In this document: positions 40,397 to 49,146 of the stretch, piece after piece
Numbering within the stretch: the first letter of the stretch is position 1
Layout of the letters: each line of letters opens with the position of its first letter
NCBI RefSeq assembly: GCF_006385555.1
Contig: NZ_CP041036.1
Span: 4,278,001-4,342,000, forward strand
Origin: Shewanella polaris
GTDB taxonomy: Bacteria; Pseudomonadota; Gammaproteobacteria; Enterobacterales; Shewanellaceae
Reading direction: 5' to 3'
DNA: 64,000 nt
Made by a program: the position numbers and the translations under genes
The notes under the pieces: generated by a model
What the model was told of the DNA's origin: nothing
Seen by the model: the letters and a program-made list of their open reading frames with translations, nothing else
Databases searched by the model: none

Positions 40397-41013
40397 TGTG
40401 CTAACTCCTTAGCACTAGGTTGGCTTATTAATTTAAATGCTAACGGTTGCGCTTCGCCGCGGTCCATCGTCATAGCCGAAAACGCGTACCCTTTTAATGT
40501 AGCTGTGTTTTTAAGTTTATCTATCCAAAGGGGGATACTTTGTGGGTTACGTCCATAGCCTTCAAATTCAATGCGCTGAACGTCATTGCTTTGTTGTTCT
40601 ATTGTTATATGGCTCAACCACAAACTATTGTCGGCAACAGCAGCTAAATCGGTCAACATTGGCGAGTAACCTTGGCTAATTAGCATATCCATTTGACTAA
40701 GTTTATCTTTTAATAATTTATTAAGGTCTAAACGTTGCCGCTCAAGCTCAACCTTTGCTACCAATTTAGCATCGGGTTTACGTTCAGCAATCTGTTGCTC
40801 TAACTGATTTTTTTGTTCAGTTAAGCTATTCTTTTTGCTGTTTTCCTGCTGGTTGAGCACCTGCAATTCATCGGTATTCCAAAGTCCTACGCCATAAAGT
40901 AGCGCACTGCACCCTATAAATAAGGCTAATGCGATTATCATTCTAGAAAACGTCAGCCTTTGTTTTTTAGGCAACAAATCTGCTGTATATAAATTAACGC
41001 CGGTTTTTATCAC
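40393..41013 (-). CDS. MSHA biogenesis PilN/GspL-periplasmic-like protein (MshI2)
   Basis: 206 residues with a short cytoplasmic start (VNLYTADLLPKKQRLTFSRM), a membrane helix, a coiled coil (QQENSKKNSLTEQKNQLEQQ) and a small periplasmic domain. This matches PilN, the partner of PilM. Together with MshI it equals a split GspL. It overlaps mshI and mshJ by four bases each. Published naming varies (mshI1/mshI2), so I leave the symbol blank. Confidence 0.85.
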   Translation of the reverse strand: MIKTGVNLYTADLLPKKQRLTFSRMIIALALFIGCSALLYGVGLWNTDELQVLNQQENSKKNSLTEQKNQLEQQIAERKPDAKLVAKVELERQRLDLNKLLKDKLSQMDMLISQGYSPMLTDLAAVADNSLWLSHITIEQQSNDVQRIEFEGYGRNPQSIPLWIDKLKNTATLKGYAFSAMTMDRGEAQPLAFKLISQPSAKELAQ

Positions 41014-41915
41014 ACTTCACCTCGCGTTAATTCTTGCAGTGCCAACTGAGCGAGTAAACTCGATACACCATCATGAGTAATCGCCGTCACTTTTTGATTA
41101 AAGTTGGCCGCTACAAGATTGGCCAATGATGCACTATCGCCTTCAACCAAAATACTAATCGATGCCACCGGAGCTTGACGTAACTGGCTTTCAAAATAGT
41201 CCATAGACCGCTGAATCTCTAAGCTGAGATTATCGGCTAAACCTAGCTTTAATTCTTCTAACGTCGCTTGATTCAGTTGATTAAATCCTCTGACTCGACG
41301 TTGCATTAACACTTCGCCCGCTTTAACGACCAGTAACAATAATTCTTGTTGTGGTAGGTGAGCAACCAACATATGTGCCATGTTATCGTGAGCTAATAAA
41401 TGGCTTAACGCTAATTCTTCAATGCTTATCCCTGCAACCTCCAATCCGCTAGCATTACAAGCACCCGCTAACTGCATTAAAAATTGACGACTGCTTACCA
41501 CTACATTCACTTTTGAACTGGGAATAAGGCTAGACTCAAAATAATCTAGATGAATATTAGCGACAGGCTCTGACACCATGTCCTTAACAGACCAAATTAA
41601 TGCTTGAGTCACTTCAGTAGGTTCAACATTAGGTTTTTCAGCTTGTACTAGCTGATAATATTGATGAGACAGCACTAATTGTACTCTAACTCGACCAAAC
41701 TGATGCTTTAGTGCTTCAAAAGCTTGATACCAATCGTTTTTCTTTACTGAAAACTGACTAATAACAGCTGCCGAATGGTCTTGCTTTGGCTTGTACGCCC
41801 ACAGGCAATTATCAGCGACAAATACGCCTAAATCCCCCATAGATTTGGAAGTCTGCCAAAAGGCTAGTTTACTCAAAAAACCATTGTCCATTGCTTGACC
41901 CGTATTCGCTAACAT
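41010..41915 (-). CDS. mshI: MSHA biogenesis protein MshI (PilM-like)
   Basis: 301 residues, a cytoplasmic actin-like PilM/GspL-type protein with no clear membrane helix. It is the first gene of the MSHA biogenesis run after csrD. Two starts are possible: the ATG at 41915, or the ATG at 41891 (MDNGFLSKLAFWQ), which is closer to the usual MshI length. Neither has a strong ribosome binding site. The 265 bp upstream, before the csrD stop, should hold the main MSHA operon promoter. Confidence 0.87.
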   Translation of the reverse strand: MLANTGQAMDNGFLSKLAFWQTSKSMGDLGVFVADNCLWAYKPKQDHSAAVISQFSVKKNDWYQAFEALKHQFGRVRVQLVLSHQYYQLVQAEKPNVEPTEVTQALIWSVKDMVSEPVANIHLDYFESSLIPSSKVNVVVSSRQFLMQLAGACNASGLEVAGISIEELALSHLLAHDNMAHMLVAHLPQQELLLLVVKAGEVLMQRRVRGFNQLNQATLEELKLGLADNLSLEIQRSMDYFESQLRQAPVASISILVEGDSASLANLVAANFNQKVTAITHDGVSSLLAQLALQELTRGEV

Positions 41916-42180
41916 ATTAATTATTTTAGATTCCTGGCTAATGGTACATTATCAAATCAACAGGATCATTAATTCAACACATCATCACTACACATCAAGG
42001 AGATTCAATTAGGAATCCATAGTTATTTTTGGGAAAATATGTCGCAATTAAACATAGCACTAATGCGTTGATTCTATAACTAATCAATAAAATACCGAAT
42101 ATTTATTTAAGATAAAAGTTAATATATTGATAAATAAGCTTTAACATTAGTGTATTAAAACAAACATAGCACTAAAATCG

Positions 42181-44091
42181 TTAAACTTCAGATCTTTGCC
42201 CTAAGAAATCGCCCTGTGCAGCACTCACACCGAGAATTTTTAACGTTTGCCACTCCTCGAAACATTCAACCCCTTCTGCAATCACTTTTACTTCCGCTCT
42301 ATAAAGACCACCAATTAAGCTGCGAATAAATAGTTGATTCTCCGGTCGTTGATGCACTCTTCGTACGATAGAGCGGTGTAGTTTGACTAAATCAAAATGA
42401 TATTCTTGAATATAATGGCTCCCGACAACATACTGACCGACATTATCAACAGCCAATTTCGCCCCCATTTTCCTGAGCATATCTAAGGTTTTAAGCAATA
42501 AGGTATTCTTTTGGTTTTTAACAATGATGTCTTCCGACACCTCGAAAATAAGCCGCGAAGCTAAAGGGCGATGCTCAAGTAATGTTGATTGTATCCAACG
42601 AACAAACGCTCTACTGATTAAACTATCGAGGCTTAAATTGATGCTATAAGTAAGTGTATTATCATTCATTAGCCTGAAGAGCACTTGCTCCAATATTTGC
42701 CGTTCAATCTGTGGCATCAAGCCACATTTGTTAGCCATTGGAATAAACAAGGTTGCGCGTATATCGTTACCGCGTATATCTCTAGCACGACTAAATATTT
42801 CATAATGTAGTACCTGATCATCACTGTCGACAATCGCTTGTTGTAAGGTAAAAAAACGTTTTGATACTAGCGTATTTTCTAGGAAGCTGCGCCAACGGAC
42901 AGAACCTTTGGCAATTTCTTCATCTAATGCACCTTTATCATACATAAACCAGTTATTAACCCGTTGCAGCTGTGCAGCACGAAGTGCCATTTCAGCCTCT
43001 TCAACAAGTTGAATTTGTAAATCGCCAGTTTTAAAAAATGCACAGCCTAAGTGGAAAAAATTATCAGGATCACCGATGCCATAAAAAGGTAATGCGAGAC
43101 AAGTTTTTAGTATTCGTTGGGCTAACTGATCGGCTTCTATGAGCGATAATTGTGGGACGACAATAGCTAATTGAGAATAGCTACGTCGGGCAAAAATACT
43201 GTCTTCATATTGAGTTAACGCTGCAGTAATTGCTTCGGTTGTTAGTGATAGCATCGCCTTCATGCCACCTTCACCGAATTCATTCTCAACTAAATCAACA
43301 TCATCAAACTCAATAAACATCAATACACCATGAGCCATCATTTTTTGATCATGGCTTAGCGCATCTAGACGGTTTTGAAAAAATATAGGATTACCAATTT
43401 GAGTTTGTTTATCTAAAAAAGTATCTTTCCGAATAAACTGATCTAAGCGACCACGTTCTTTATGAGCATCATCCAGATCGGCGAGTAATTTACTGAGCGC
43501 ACGATTGATCATGCGTGGTTTACCATTGGTAGGCACTTCGGCGGCTTGCTTTAATTTACCATCTAAAATAAGTTTGCTCCGCAGTGCAAGTTGCTCTACG
43601 CCATCTAATTCTCTGGAATACCAACCATAGCCAAAGCGAACAAAAATCCCGATACTAATGAAACCGATTAAAAGAATAATCAGCTCATGCCAGCCCAAAT
43701 CATACAAGGAAAAAGGCGGTGGCATAACCAACTTCATGGATAATTGACCAGGGTTCAACTGGGTTTGATATACCGTCAAGTTGCTCTTAGTGGTATCGAT
43801 TTGATCGCGATGAAATTGGTAAACGACTTGGTGTTCATGAGACAGGGAAAAATCGACCGCTTTATAAGCCGTCAATAATGGGGGTAACCAACTTGAAAAT
43901 TGATTGCTGCCATGTTGTTGGTAATCCTCGACTAACATGGTCTCTAATTCAGCGACTTTTTGTTGCTGAAAATTATAGGTTAATTGAGTAAAACCCATCA
44001 CCGCACACAACAAAAACACAAAGGCAACAGCGGCCAATGAAAGCAACCAAAAGCTGGTCATTTTTTTAGTAAGGATCTTGGTGTGTTTCAT
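42181..44091 (-). CDS. csrD: CsrD/MshH: degenerate GGDEF-EAL regulator of CsrB-type sRNA decay
   Basis: 636 residues. There are two membrane helices (about residues 10-32 and 130-150) around a periplasmic loop, a HAMP-like region, then GGDEF-like and EAL-like domains. Both catalytic signatures are lost: the GGDEF loop reads near ARRSYSQLAIV, and the EAL motif is EIFSR instead of EALxR. In E. coli CsrD such a protein does not make or break c-di-GMP but directs RNase E to the CsrB/CsrC RNAs. The gene precedes the MSHA genes, as in Vibrio, where it is called mshH. A MITE-like element ends about 100 bp upstream of the start; a TATACT -10-like box lies at 44146-44151. Confidence 0.93.
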   Translation of the reverse strand: MKHTKILTKKMTSFWLLSLAAVAFVFLLCAVMGFTQLTYNFQQQKVAELETMLVEDYQQHGSNQFSSWLPPLLTAYKAVDFSLSHEHQVVYQFHRDQIDTTKSNLTVYQTQLNPGQLSMKLVMPPPFSLYDLGWHELIILLIGFISIGIFVRFGYGWYSRELDGVEQLALRSKLILDGKLKQAAEVPTNGKPRMINRALSKLLADLDDAHKERGRLDQFIRKDTFLDKQTQIGNPIFFQNRLDALSHDQKMMAHGVLMFIEFDDVDLVENEFGEGGMKAMLSLTTEAITAALTQYEDSIFARRSYSQLAIVVPQLSLIEADQLAQRILKTCLALPFYGIGDPDNFFHLGCAFFKTGDLQIQLVEEAEMALRAAQLQRVNNWFMYDKGALDEEIAKGSVRWRSFLENTLVSKRFFTLQQAIVDSDDQVLHYEIFSRARDIRGNDIRATLFIPMANKCGLMPQIERQILEQVLFRLMNDNTLTYSINLSLDSLISRAFVRWIQSTLLEHRPLASRLIFEVSEDIIVKNQKNTLLLKTLDMLRKMGAKLAVDNVGQYVVGSHYIQEYHFDLVKLHRSIVRRVHQRPENQLFIRSLIGGLYRAEVKVIAEGVECFEEWQTLKILGVSAAQGDFLGQRSEV

Positions 44092-44191
44092 GTATCCGCT
44101 ATCCTGCTGGATTTATTTATTTTATTAATGTCTCCAATGTAATTTAGTATAACGATTGTACTCCACAACTTCACTAAGCGTTTTATTTACT

Positions 44192-44456
44192 AGGGCCTGT
44201 TGATCTTTCAAGGTTGTTTTTGCAGCGAATTGTTGGTCATTTGTACAAGGCAGAGACTTTGTGATGTAGTTATTTTACATAAAAAGTCGATAACGCAGTA
44301 AAAATGACCAACAAACGCTGCCCGAAGGGTTCGGCTAAAAACGTTTTACTCTTTGTTGAGCGAATTTAGCTTAGATTACTAGGCAGCAACCCGCTCGCCT
44401 CGATTAAAACGTTTTTATCTCGAACAAAATTTAACCTGCAAAGATCAACAGACCCT
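44192..44456. mobile_element. MITE-like non-autonomous element, 265 bp
   Basis: The ends are near-perfect terminal inverted repeats: AGGGCCTGTTGATCTTTC on the left, and the reverse complement of the right end reads AGGGTCTGTTGATCTTTG. Both continue to an AGGTT. The element is flanked by the 3-bp direct repeat ACT (44189-44191 and 44457-44459). Inside are two more nested inverted pairs: TTGTTGGTCATTT/AAATGACCAACAA and AAAAACGTTTTA/TAAAACGTTTTT. There is no reading frame for a transposase, so it would need one in trans. It lies between csrD and the malic enzyme terminator. Confidence 0.8.
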
Positions 44457-44474
44457 ACTATCTGGCACCATAAA

Positions 44475-44496
44475 AAAAGGGGCAAATGCCCCTTTT
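44475..44496 (-). terminator. Intrinsic terminator of the malic enzyme gene
   Basis: A GC-rich stem (AAAAGGGGC and GCCCCTTTT) with a tiny AAAT loop is followed on the minus strand by a T run (the A tract at 44472-44478). It lies about 70 bp beyond the malic enzyme stop. Confidence 0.85.
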
Positions 44497-44564
44497 GTCT
44501 AAATGCAATCTCGCTAACCCATCTTTATTTGAATTAGCGAATCGATTTATTTATGTCCGATATT

Positions 44565-45812
44565 CTATACCTGATATTCAGCCGGCAATGTGGTTATTTT
44601 TGCCACTCCGGAGTCTATTGCCGCTTGTGACACCGCGCGAGCAACAATCGATAACAATCTTGGATCCATTGGTTTTGGCAACACATATTGTGGACCAAAG
44701 CTTAAAGATGAAACGTTAGGATAAGCAGCAAGCACTTCAGTAGGAACCGGCTCCTTGGCAAGATTAGCGATTGCATATACAGCAGCCAACTTCATCTCGT
44801 CATTAATCACCGATGCACGAACATCTAGTGCACCTCTAAAAATAAACGGAAAGCACAATACATTATTGACTTGATTGGGATAATCACTACGACCGGTACC
44901 CATAATTAAATCTTTGCGGATATTGTGGGCTAATTCGGGTCTAATTTCAGGATCTGGATTAGAACAAGCAAAAATAACAGGATTAGGCGCCATTAACGCA
45001 ATATCATCAGCGGTTAATAAGTTCGCTCCCGACAAGCCTAAAAATACATCGGCATCTTTAATCACGTCTTGCAACGTACGTTTGTCAGTATTATTGGCAA
45101 ATAATGCTTTGTACTCATTGATATCTTCACGACGAGTATGGATAACACCTTGTCTGTCGAGCATATAAACATTTTCACGTAATGCACCACATTTAACAAT
45201 CATCGTCATACACGCAATGGCAGCTGCACCAGCACCTAAACAAACAAATACTGCATCACCAATTTTTTTACCCTGAATTTCGAGCGCGTTTAACATCCCT
45301 GCTGCAGTCACAATAGCAGTACCATGTTGATCGTCATGAAATACGGGTATATTACATCGCTTAATGAGCTCTTGTTCTATCTCAAAACATTCAGGCGCCT
45401 TGATGTCTTCTAAGTTAATTCCGCCAAAGGTATCAGCAATAGATTCAACGGTATTAATAAAGTCTTCAGTTGTGCGGTGTTTTACTTCAATATCAATTGA
45501 ATCGATATTAGCAAAACGCTTGAATAGCAGTGATTTTCCTTCCATAACAGGCTTAGATGCTAATGGACCTAAATTACCCAAGCCCAAAATAGCCGTGCCG
45601 TTGGTAATCACCGCAACGGTATTACCTTTATTGGTATATCGATATGCATTTTCAGGATTCAATGCAATTTCTCTAACGGGCTCCGCAACGCCTGGACTAT
45701 ATGCTAAAGCAAGGTCATGGCTTGATTGAGCGGGTTTTGTTAGACAAACAGCCGTTTTCCCTGGTACTGGAAATTCATGATAGTCGAGAGCTTGTTGACG
45801 AATATCTGACAT
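44565..45812 (-). CDS. Malic enzyme, short form (oxaloacetate-decarboxylating)
   Basis: About 415 residues. It converts malate to pyruvate and CO2 with reduction of NAD(P). The malic domain holds LAYSPGVAEPVREIA and the Lys/Asp catalytic region (FGGINLEDIKAPECFEIE, HDDQHGTAIV); the NAD(P)-binding domain has FVCLGAGAAAIACM. It lacks the C-terminal phosphotransacetylase-like half of MaeB (759 residues in E. coli), so it is the short bacterial type. The start at 45812 (MSDIRQQ) is chosen because CAGGA lies eight bases upstream; longer open frames upstream have no such site. It is a single-gene unit with its own terminator. Confidence 0.93.
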   Translation of the reverse strand: MSDIRQQALDYHEFPVPGKTAVCLTKPAQSSHDLALAYSPGVAEPVREIALNPENAYRYTNKGNTVAVITNGTAILGLGNLGPLASKPVMEGKSLLFKRFANIDSIDIEVKHRTTEDFINTVESIADTFGGINLEDIKAPECFEIEQELIKRCNIPVFHDDQHGTAIVTAAGMLNALEIQGKKIGDAVFVCLGAGAAAIACMTMIVKCGALRENVYMLDRQGVIHTRREDINEYKALFANNTDKRTLQDVIKDADVFLGLSGANLLTADDIALMAPNPVIFACSNPDPEIRPELAHNIRKDLIMGTGRSDYPNQVNNVLCFPFIFRGALDVRASVINDEMKLAAVYAIANLAKEPVPTEVLAAYPNVSSLSFGPQYVLPKPMDPRLLSIVARAVSQAAIDSGVAKITTLPAEYQV

Positions 45813-46389
45813 TTTATACATCCTGAAATGCGCTATATTGAAGAAAGATATGGTCAACAGTACACATTAGTTGTGAACTTGATCACCATAGAAATTTCAA
45901 TAACAATACGCTAATACTGAGACGATATAAATCAAAAACTTAATAATAGAACCCATTGCAAGCCAAAACATAGGCTACGTTTTATAAAACTAACTAATCC
46001 AACATGAATATATATAAATCAATAAGTTAAAAATGTAGGAATATAACAAGATTTAGGTTAGCAATCGGATGTAGGAGTCGTTATTTGCAGTTTATTTTGT
46101 CTAAATTACAATAAAGTGGCTTTTATGGTTTTTGGTATTGTTTATTACTAAAAAATTAGTTTTCTTCTCAGCACAATACTCGTTGACGGTTATTAACCTT
46201 TGGAGCGGGATTAGAGATGGGGCAAATAAACTAAAATCAAAATAGCTCACGTTTTTAAGTCAACTCAGCGCAGTTAGCTAGCATAATAAACAACGGCTCA
46301 ATACTGTTAACAACCTCTAGCTGAAGTTATTCAAATTTAGAACACAAAAAAGGCGCCAAAGGCGCCTTTCTAGAGTAATTGAATTACAA
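45813..46389. other. Intergenic region, 577 bp, between the malic enzyme gene and rpmE
   Basis: The right end holds the rpmE terminator (46351-46367). The left end should hold the malic enzyme promoter. The middle is AT-rich, with scattered stop codons in all frames and no repeat or RNA structure I recognise. Confidence 0.5.
46351..46367 (-). terminator. Intrinsic terminator of rpmE
   Basis: Perfect stem AGGCGCC-AAA-GGCGCCT, followed on the minus strand by a T run (A tract at 46346-46351). It lies 23 bp past the rpmE stop. Confidence 0.92.
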
Positions 46390-46602
46390 TTACTTTTTAC
46401 CAACCATACCAAAACGCTTGTTAAACTTGTCAATACGACCACCAGTATCAACAACTTTCTGAGTACCAGTGTAGAATGGGTGACATGCACCACATACGTC
46501 CAAGTGTAGGTTTTTGCCTGCAGTTGAGTTTACTTTGATGATGTTACCACAAGTACAAGTTGCAGTAATTTCAGCGTAATTTGGGTGTATATCTTTTTTC
46601 AT
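46390..46602 (-). CDS. rpmE: 50S ribosomal protein L31 (zinc-binding form)
   Basis: 70 residues. Four-cysteine zinc type: CTCGN in the first half and [10 protein letters not shown] in the second, so it is the C+ RpmE form and not the zinc-free YkgM-like paralog. It is a monocistronic gene with a strong terminator. AAGG lies about nine bases before the ATG. The leader has a conserved-looking hairpin (separate entry). Confidence 0.97.
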   Translation of the reverse strand: MKKDIHPNYAEITATCTCGNIIKVNSTAGKNLHLDVCGACHPFYTGTQKVVDTGGRIDKFNKRFGMVGKK

Positions 46603-46610
46603 TTGGAGTT

Positions 46611-46705
46611 ACCTTAAATTGAAGGCCATGTCGCTCTCCCAACCCGAAGCTGAGCACCACATGTAGTTAATAACGGTACGTTATAGGCGCGATATAGTAC
46701 AAGGT
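46611..46705 (-). promoter_or_regulatory. Structured rpmE leader, possible L31 autoregulatory element
   Basis: On the minus strand a hairpin with outer stem CATGT/ACATG and inner stem GCTC/GAGC spans 46627-46664. In addition ACCTT (46701-46705) can pair with the AAGGT that contains the rpmE ribosome binding site (46611-46615), which could hide it. L31 leader motifs have been predicted in gammaproteobacteria; whether this one matches needs a covariance search. If transcription starts inside 46701-46705 the long-range pairing fails. Confidence 0.4.
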
Positions 46706-46741
46706 CTCATATAGACAAACAAGTAGAATTTCTAAACGATA

Positions 46742-47968
46742 CTACAATTTCCGATGTAAACGCTCTAACGCTTCATAAGTTGCTTGGGCTTTAGAAGGGC
46801 TTTGGTATTGCATTAATATTGGTTTAGATGGGCATTTCAAACTGCGATCAGACATCAGTAAGTAAATTTTATGGCTTGCAAATGCATTCGGATTTGTATC
46901 ATAAATCGCGAGCATTGCACCAAAAACATTGCTGTGCCATTGCTCTGCATAACGCTCAGCAATTCGCCATAACGTATCTTGGGGAGATTTATCAATAGTA
47001 CAAATCTTGTCTTTGTTATCGCGCTGTATGTCTACCGTTTTTGTGATGATATTATTGGCTTGGATTCGCTGAGGTGATATTTTCGTTTCATGACTAGCCG
47101 CTAATAATTTATCACTATCAGACGCTTTATTGCCAATTGGATCGATTACTTTATGTGTTATGGCAGCTTTTGGTAACACAGATTGATTAATCAATGATGT
47201 TGACCCAGCTTGGGACTGACTTTGTTGACTAGCCACTAAGTTATCAAATGTGGTTTTGTCGGCTGCTACATTTTGATAATTTGAAAGCATTTCTACAGAA
47301 GGACAATCTAATGAACGTCCTCGTTTTAGTAGCCGAATTTTGCCGTGATAAAATGCTGATGGATTAGTGTGATAAAGAGCAAGCATTGCACCATAAATAT
47401 TGGACCCCCATTGCTTACGATAGCGTACAGCAATATTCCATAACGTATCATCTTGCAACGGACTAATCTTACAATTATTTAATCTTTGTTGCGTTGGCAA
47501 TGCTGTAGTGTTTCGACTTGTTGGATCAAGTTTCGATGCCGATAATGCCACAGAGGGTGACTTCATGGTTTTTATCGCAACAGGTTGATGTCGGCTTTGA
47601 GTCACGGTTTGGGGAAATAAAGGTACAGGTGAATATTGTAACCATTTAGCATTGCGATATTCAGAAACAATGAGTGCAGCATCTCGATCACGTATTTTTT
47701 CAGTACCACTTAAGACAAATACATCACCATCTCGCTGTTCAACATCAAGCTTTTCTAACACAATGTTATCTTGATAAATTTGGCGTAAATAAAAGGTCAG
47801 CCGCGATAAATCATCCTGATCAGTGATGATATTCACTGTTAACTTAGGAGATTGTCCGCTTTCAAATGGAATAGTATCAATACTGATATTGCTAATTTGT
47901 GCAATGACAATTGAAATACTATCAACTGCCAATAATGCTAATATTGCTAGCACCTTAAAGCTTTTCAT
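46742..47968 (-). CDS. Exported FimV-like protein with two LysM/FimV-core-type domains
   Basis: 408 residues from the ATG at 47968, chosen because AGGA lies about nine bases upstream and a signal peptide (cut near VIA-QIS) follows. The N-terminal ~120 residues resemble the FimV N-terminal domain (LTVNIITDQDDLSRLTFYLR). Two copies of a compact domain follow: residues 166-240 (DTLWNIAVRYRKQW, YGAMLALYHTNPSAF) and 323-400 (DTLWRIAERYAEQW, FGAMLAIYDTNPNAF). Both match the FimV-core pattern (TLW-IA, AM-AL, NP-AF, L-CPS) and each has two cysteines exactly 56 residues apart, probably a disulfide. FimV proteins bind peptidoglycan and organise type IV pili and polarity. The protein lacks FimV's membrane helix and cytoplasmic TPR part. 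The 48.3 kb neighbour is a paralog. Confidence 0.75.
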   Translation of the reverse strand: MKSFKVLAILALLAVDSISIVIAQISNISIDTIPFESGQSPKLTVNIITDQDDLSRLTFYLRQIYQDNIVLEKLDVEQRDGDVFVLSGTEKIRDRDAALIVSEYRNAKWLQYSPVPLFPQTVTQSRHQPVAIKTMKSPSVALSASKLDPTSRNTTALPTQQRLNNCKISPLQDDTLWNIAVRYRKQWGSNIYGAMLALYHTNPSAFYHGKIRLLKRGRSLDCPSVEMLSNYQNVAADKTTFDNLVASQQSQSQAGSTSLINQSVLPKAAITHKVIDPIGNKASDSDKLLAASHETKISPQRIQANNIITKTVDIQRDNKDKICTIDKSPQDTLWRIAERYAEQWHSNVFGAMLAIYDTNPNAFASHKIYLLMSDRSLKCPSKPILMQYQSPSKAQATYEALERLHRKL

Positions 47969-48255
47969 TAAATCAATCCTTTCGATTATAAACTGCTTCA
48001 GCACAGCGTAAAACACGCTGAAAAATAATGATGTTAAATGCACTTATACACTGGCAAATAAAATGCTCATCCTAAGCTCATCAGGTGGTAATTTATTATT
48101 ATTGTTTACTTTTTTAAGCTTTTCATCGCGCGAATTATAAGTATTAACAACCGCAACTATATAAACTAACATAACTAGCTGCAACTAATTACTGATAAAC
48201 AAAAGCAAATATCCGATTAAGCAGCACTGTTTATCACTCATTATGGTTATAACAC

Positions 48256-49065
48256 TTATTTAGCCGCATGCTTTGCTTCAATGACCTCAAATACTTTTCT
48301 ATCTACTCCTTTATTATTGTATTCAGACAAAATAGCAGTTGATGGGCAATGTAACGGAACATCTTTTAATAATAAGTGAATTCTTTGCTTGGAAAAAGCC
48401 GATAAATTAGCCTCAAAAATAGCTAACATCGCACCATAAACGCTGGTATGCCATTGCTCTTTGTAACGGTTAGCTATACGCCATAATGTGTCACTATTAT
48501 CTCGCTCAATTAAACAATCTACTTGCTGCGTTGCTCCGTCTACCGATGCTATTGCTTGTGTTACTGTTGTTGACGATGATTGTGATGTTTGCTTATTTTT
48601 TTGAGATATAACAGACAATTTCTTTACAGGATTTTCTGCAACTGCTGATGATTGTTGGTTATTTGCATGAGCGGCTAAAGTGGCACTTTTAAAAGAATAA
48701 GGCGCATCAAAAACCGCCAGTACGGCTAACGTAATGGCTCCAGTGGCAGTGGCTTCGGTAATAATCAGCTGTGCATTTTTATCACTAATGACATTGGTGC
48801 CATGAAGTTGCAGCAAAAATCGGTTAATACCCTGTACAATCAACTTTTGCTGCAGAAATTGATCATCATCTAACTGGCGAATATAAAATCCTAACCGTGA
48901 CACATCATCATTTTGGGCCACAACATTAACCTTTAATTGCGGTACACTATTCAATTCAAACTGACGACTATTGATACTGACATGATTCACTTGAGCCATT
49001 GCCGCAGTCACAGAACCCAATAATCCAAAGACTAAGATGATGACCTCAATAAGTCCTTTACGCAT
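48256..49065 (-). CDS. Exported FimV-like protein, paralog with one LysM/FimV-core-type domain
   Basis: 269 residues with a signal peptide (cut near AMA-QVN). The N-terminal domain (LKVNVVAQNDDVSRLGFYIR) matches that of the downstream paralog closely. It has one C-terminal FimV-core-like domain (SDTLWRIANRYKEQW, YGAMLAIFEANLSAF, HCPS) with cysteines at 184 and 240, again 56 apart. A Ser/Gln/Thr-rich linker of about 45 residues joins the domains. The gene lies 287 bp upstream of its paralog in the same direction and is divergent from priA. It was probably made by gene duplication followed by domain gain or loss. Role inferred only: peptidoglycan-associated periplasmic factor. Confidence 0.72.
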   Translation of the reverse strand: MRKGLIEVIILVFGLLGSVTAAMAQVNHVSINSRQFELNSVPQLKVNVVAQNDDVSRLGFYIRQLDDDQFLQQKLIVQGINRFLLQLHGTNVISDKNAQLIITEATATGAITLAVLAVFDAPYSFKSATLAAHANNQQSSAVAENPVKKLSVISQKNKQTSQSSSTTVTQAIASVDGATQQVDCLIERDNSDTLWRIANRYKEQWHTSVYGAMLAIFEANLSAFSKQRIHLLLKDVPLHCPSTAILSEYNNKGVDRKVFEVIEAKHAAK

Positions 49066-49146
49066 ATATGTTGCCCTATCTCTTTGATGACACTTAGAGG
49101 TAAACTAATCCACAATCCACTATAAAATTGAAAACGATGAAGCCTT

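Noticed and set aside
42181..44091. Calling this gene an active diguanylate cyclase or phosphodiesterase
   Set aside because: Both the GGDEF and EAL catalytic signatures are degenerate; length and place fit CsrD/MshH.
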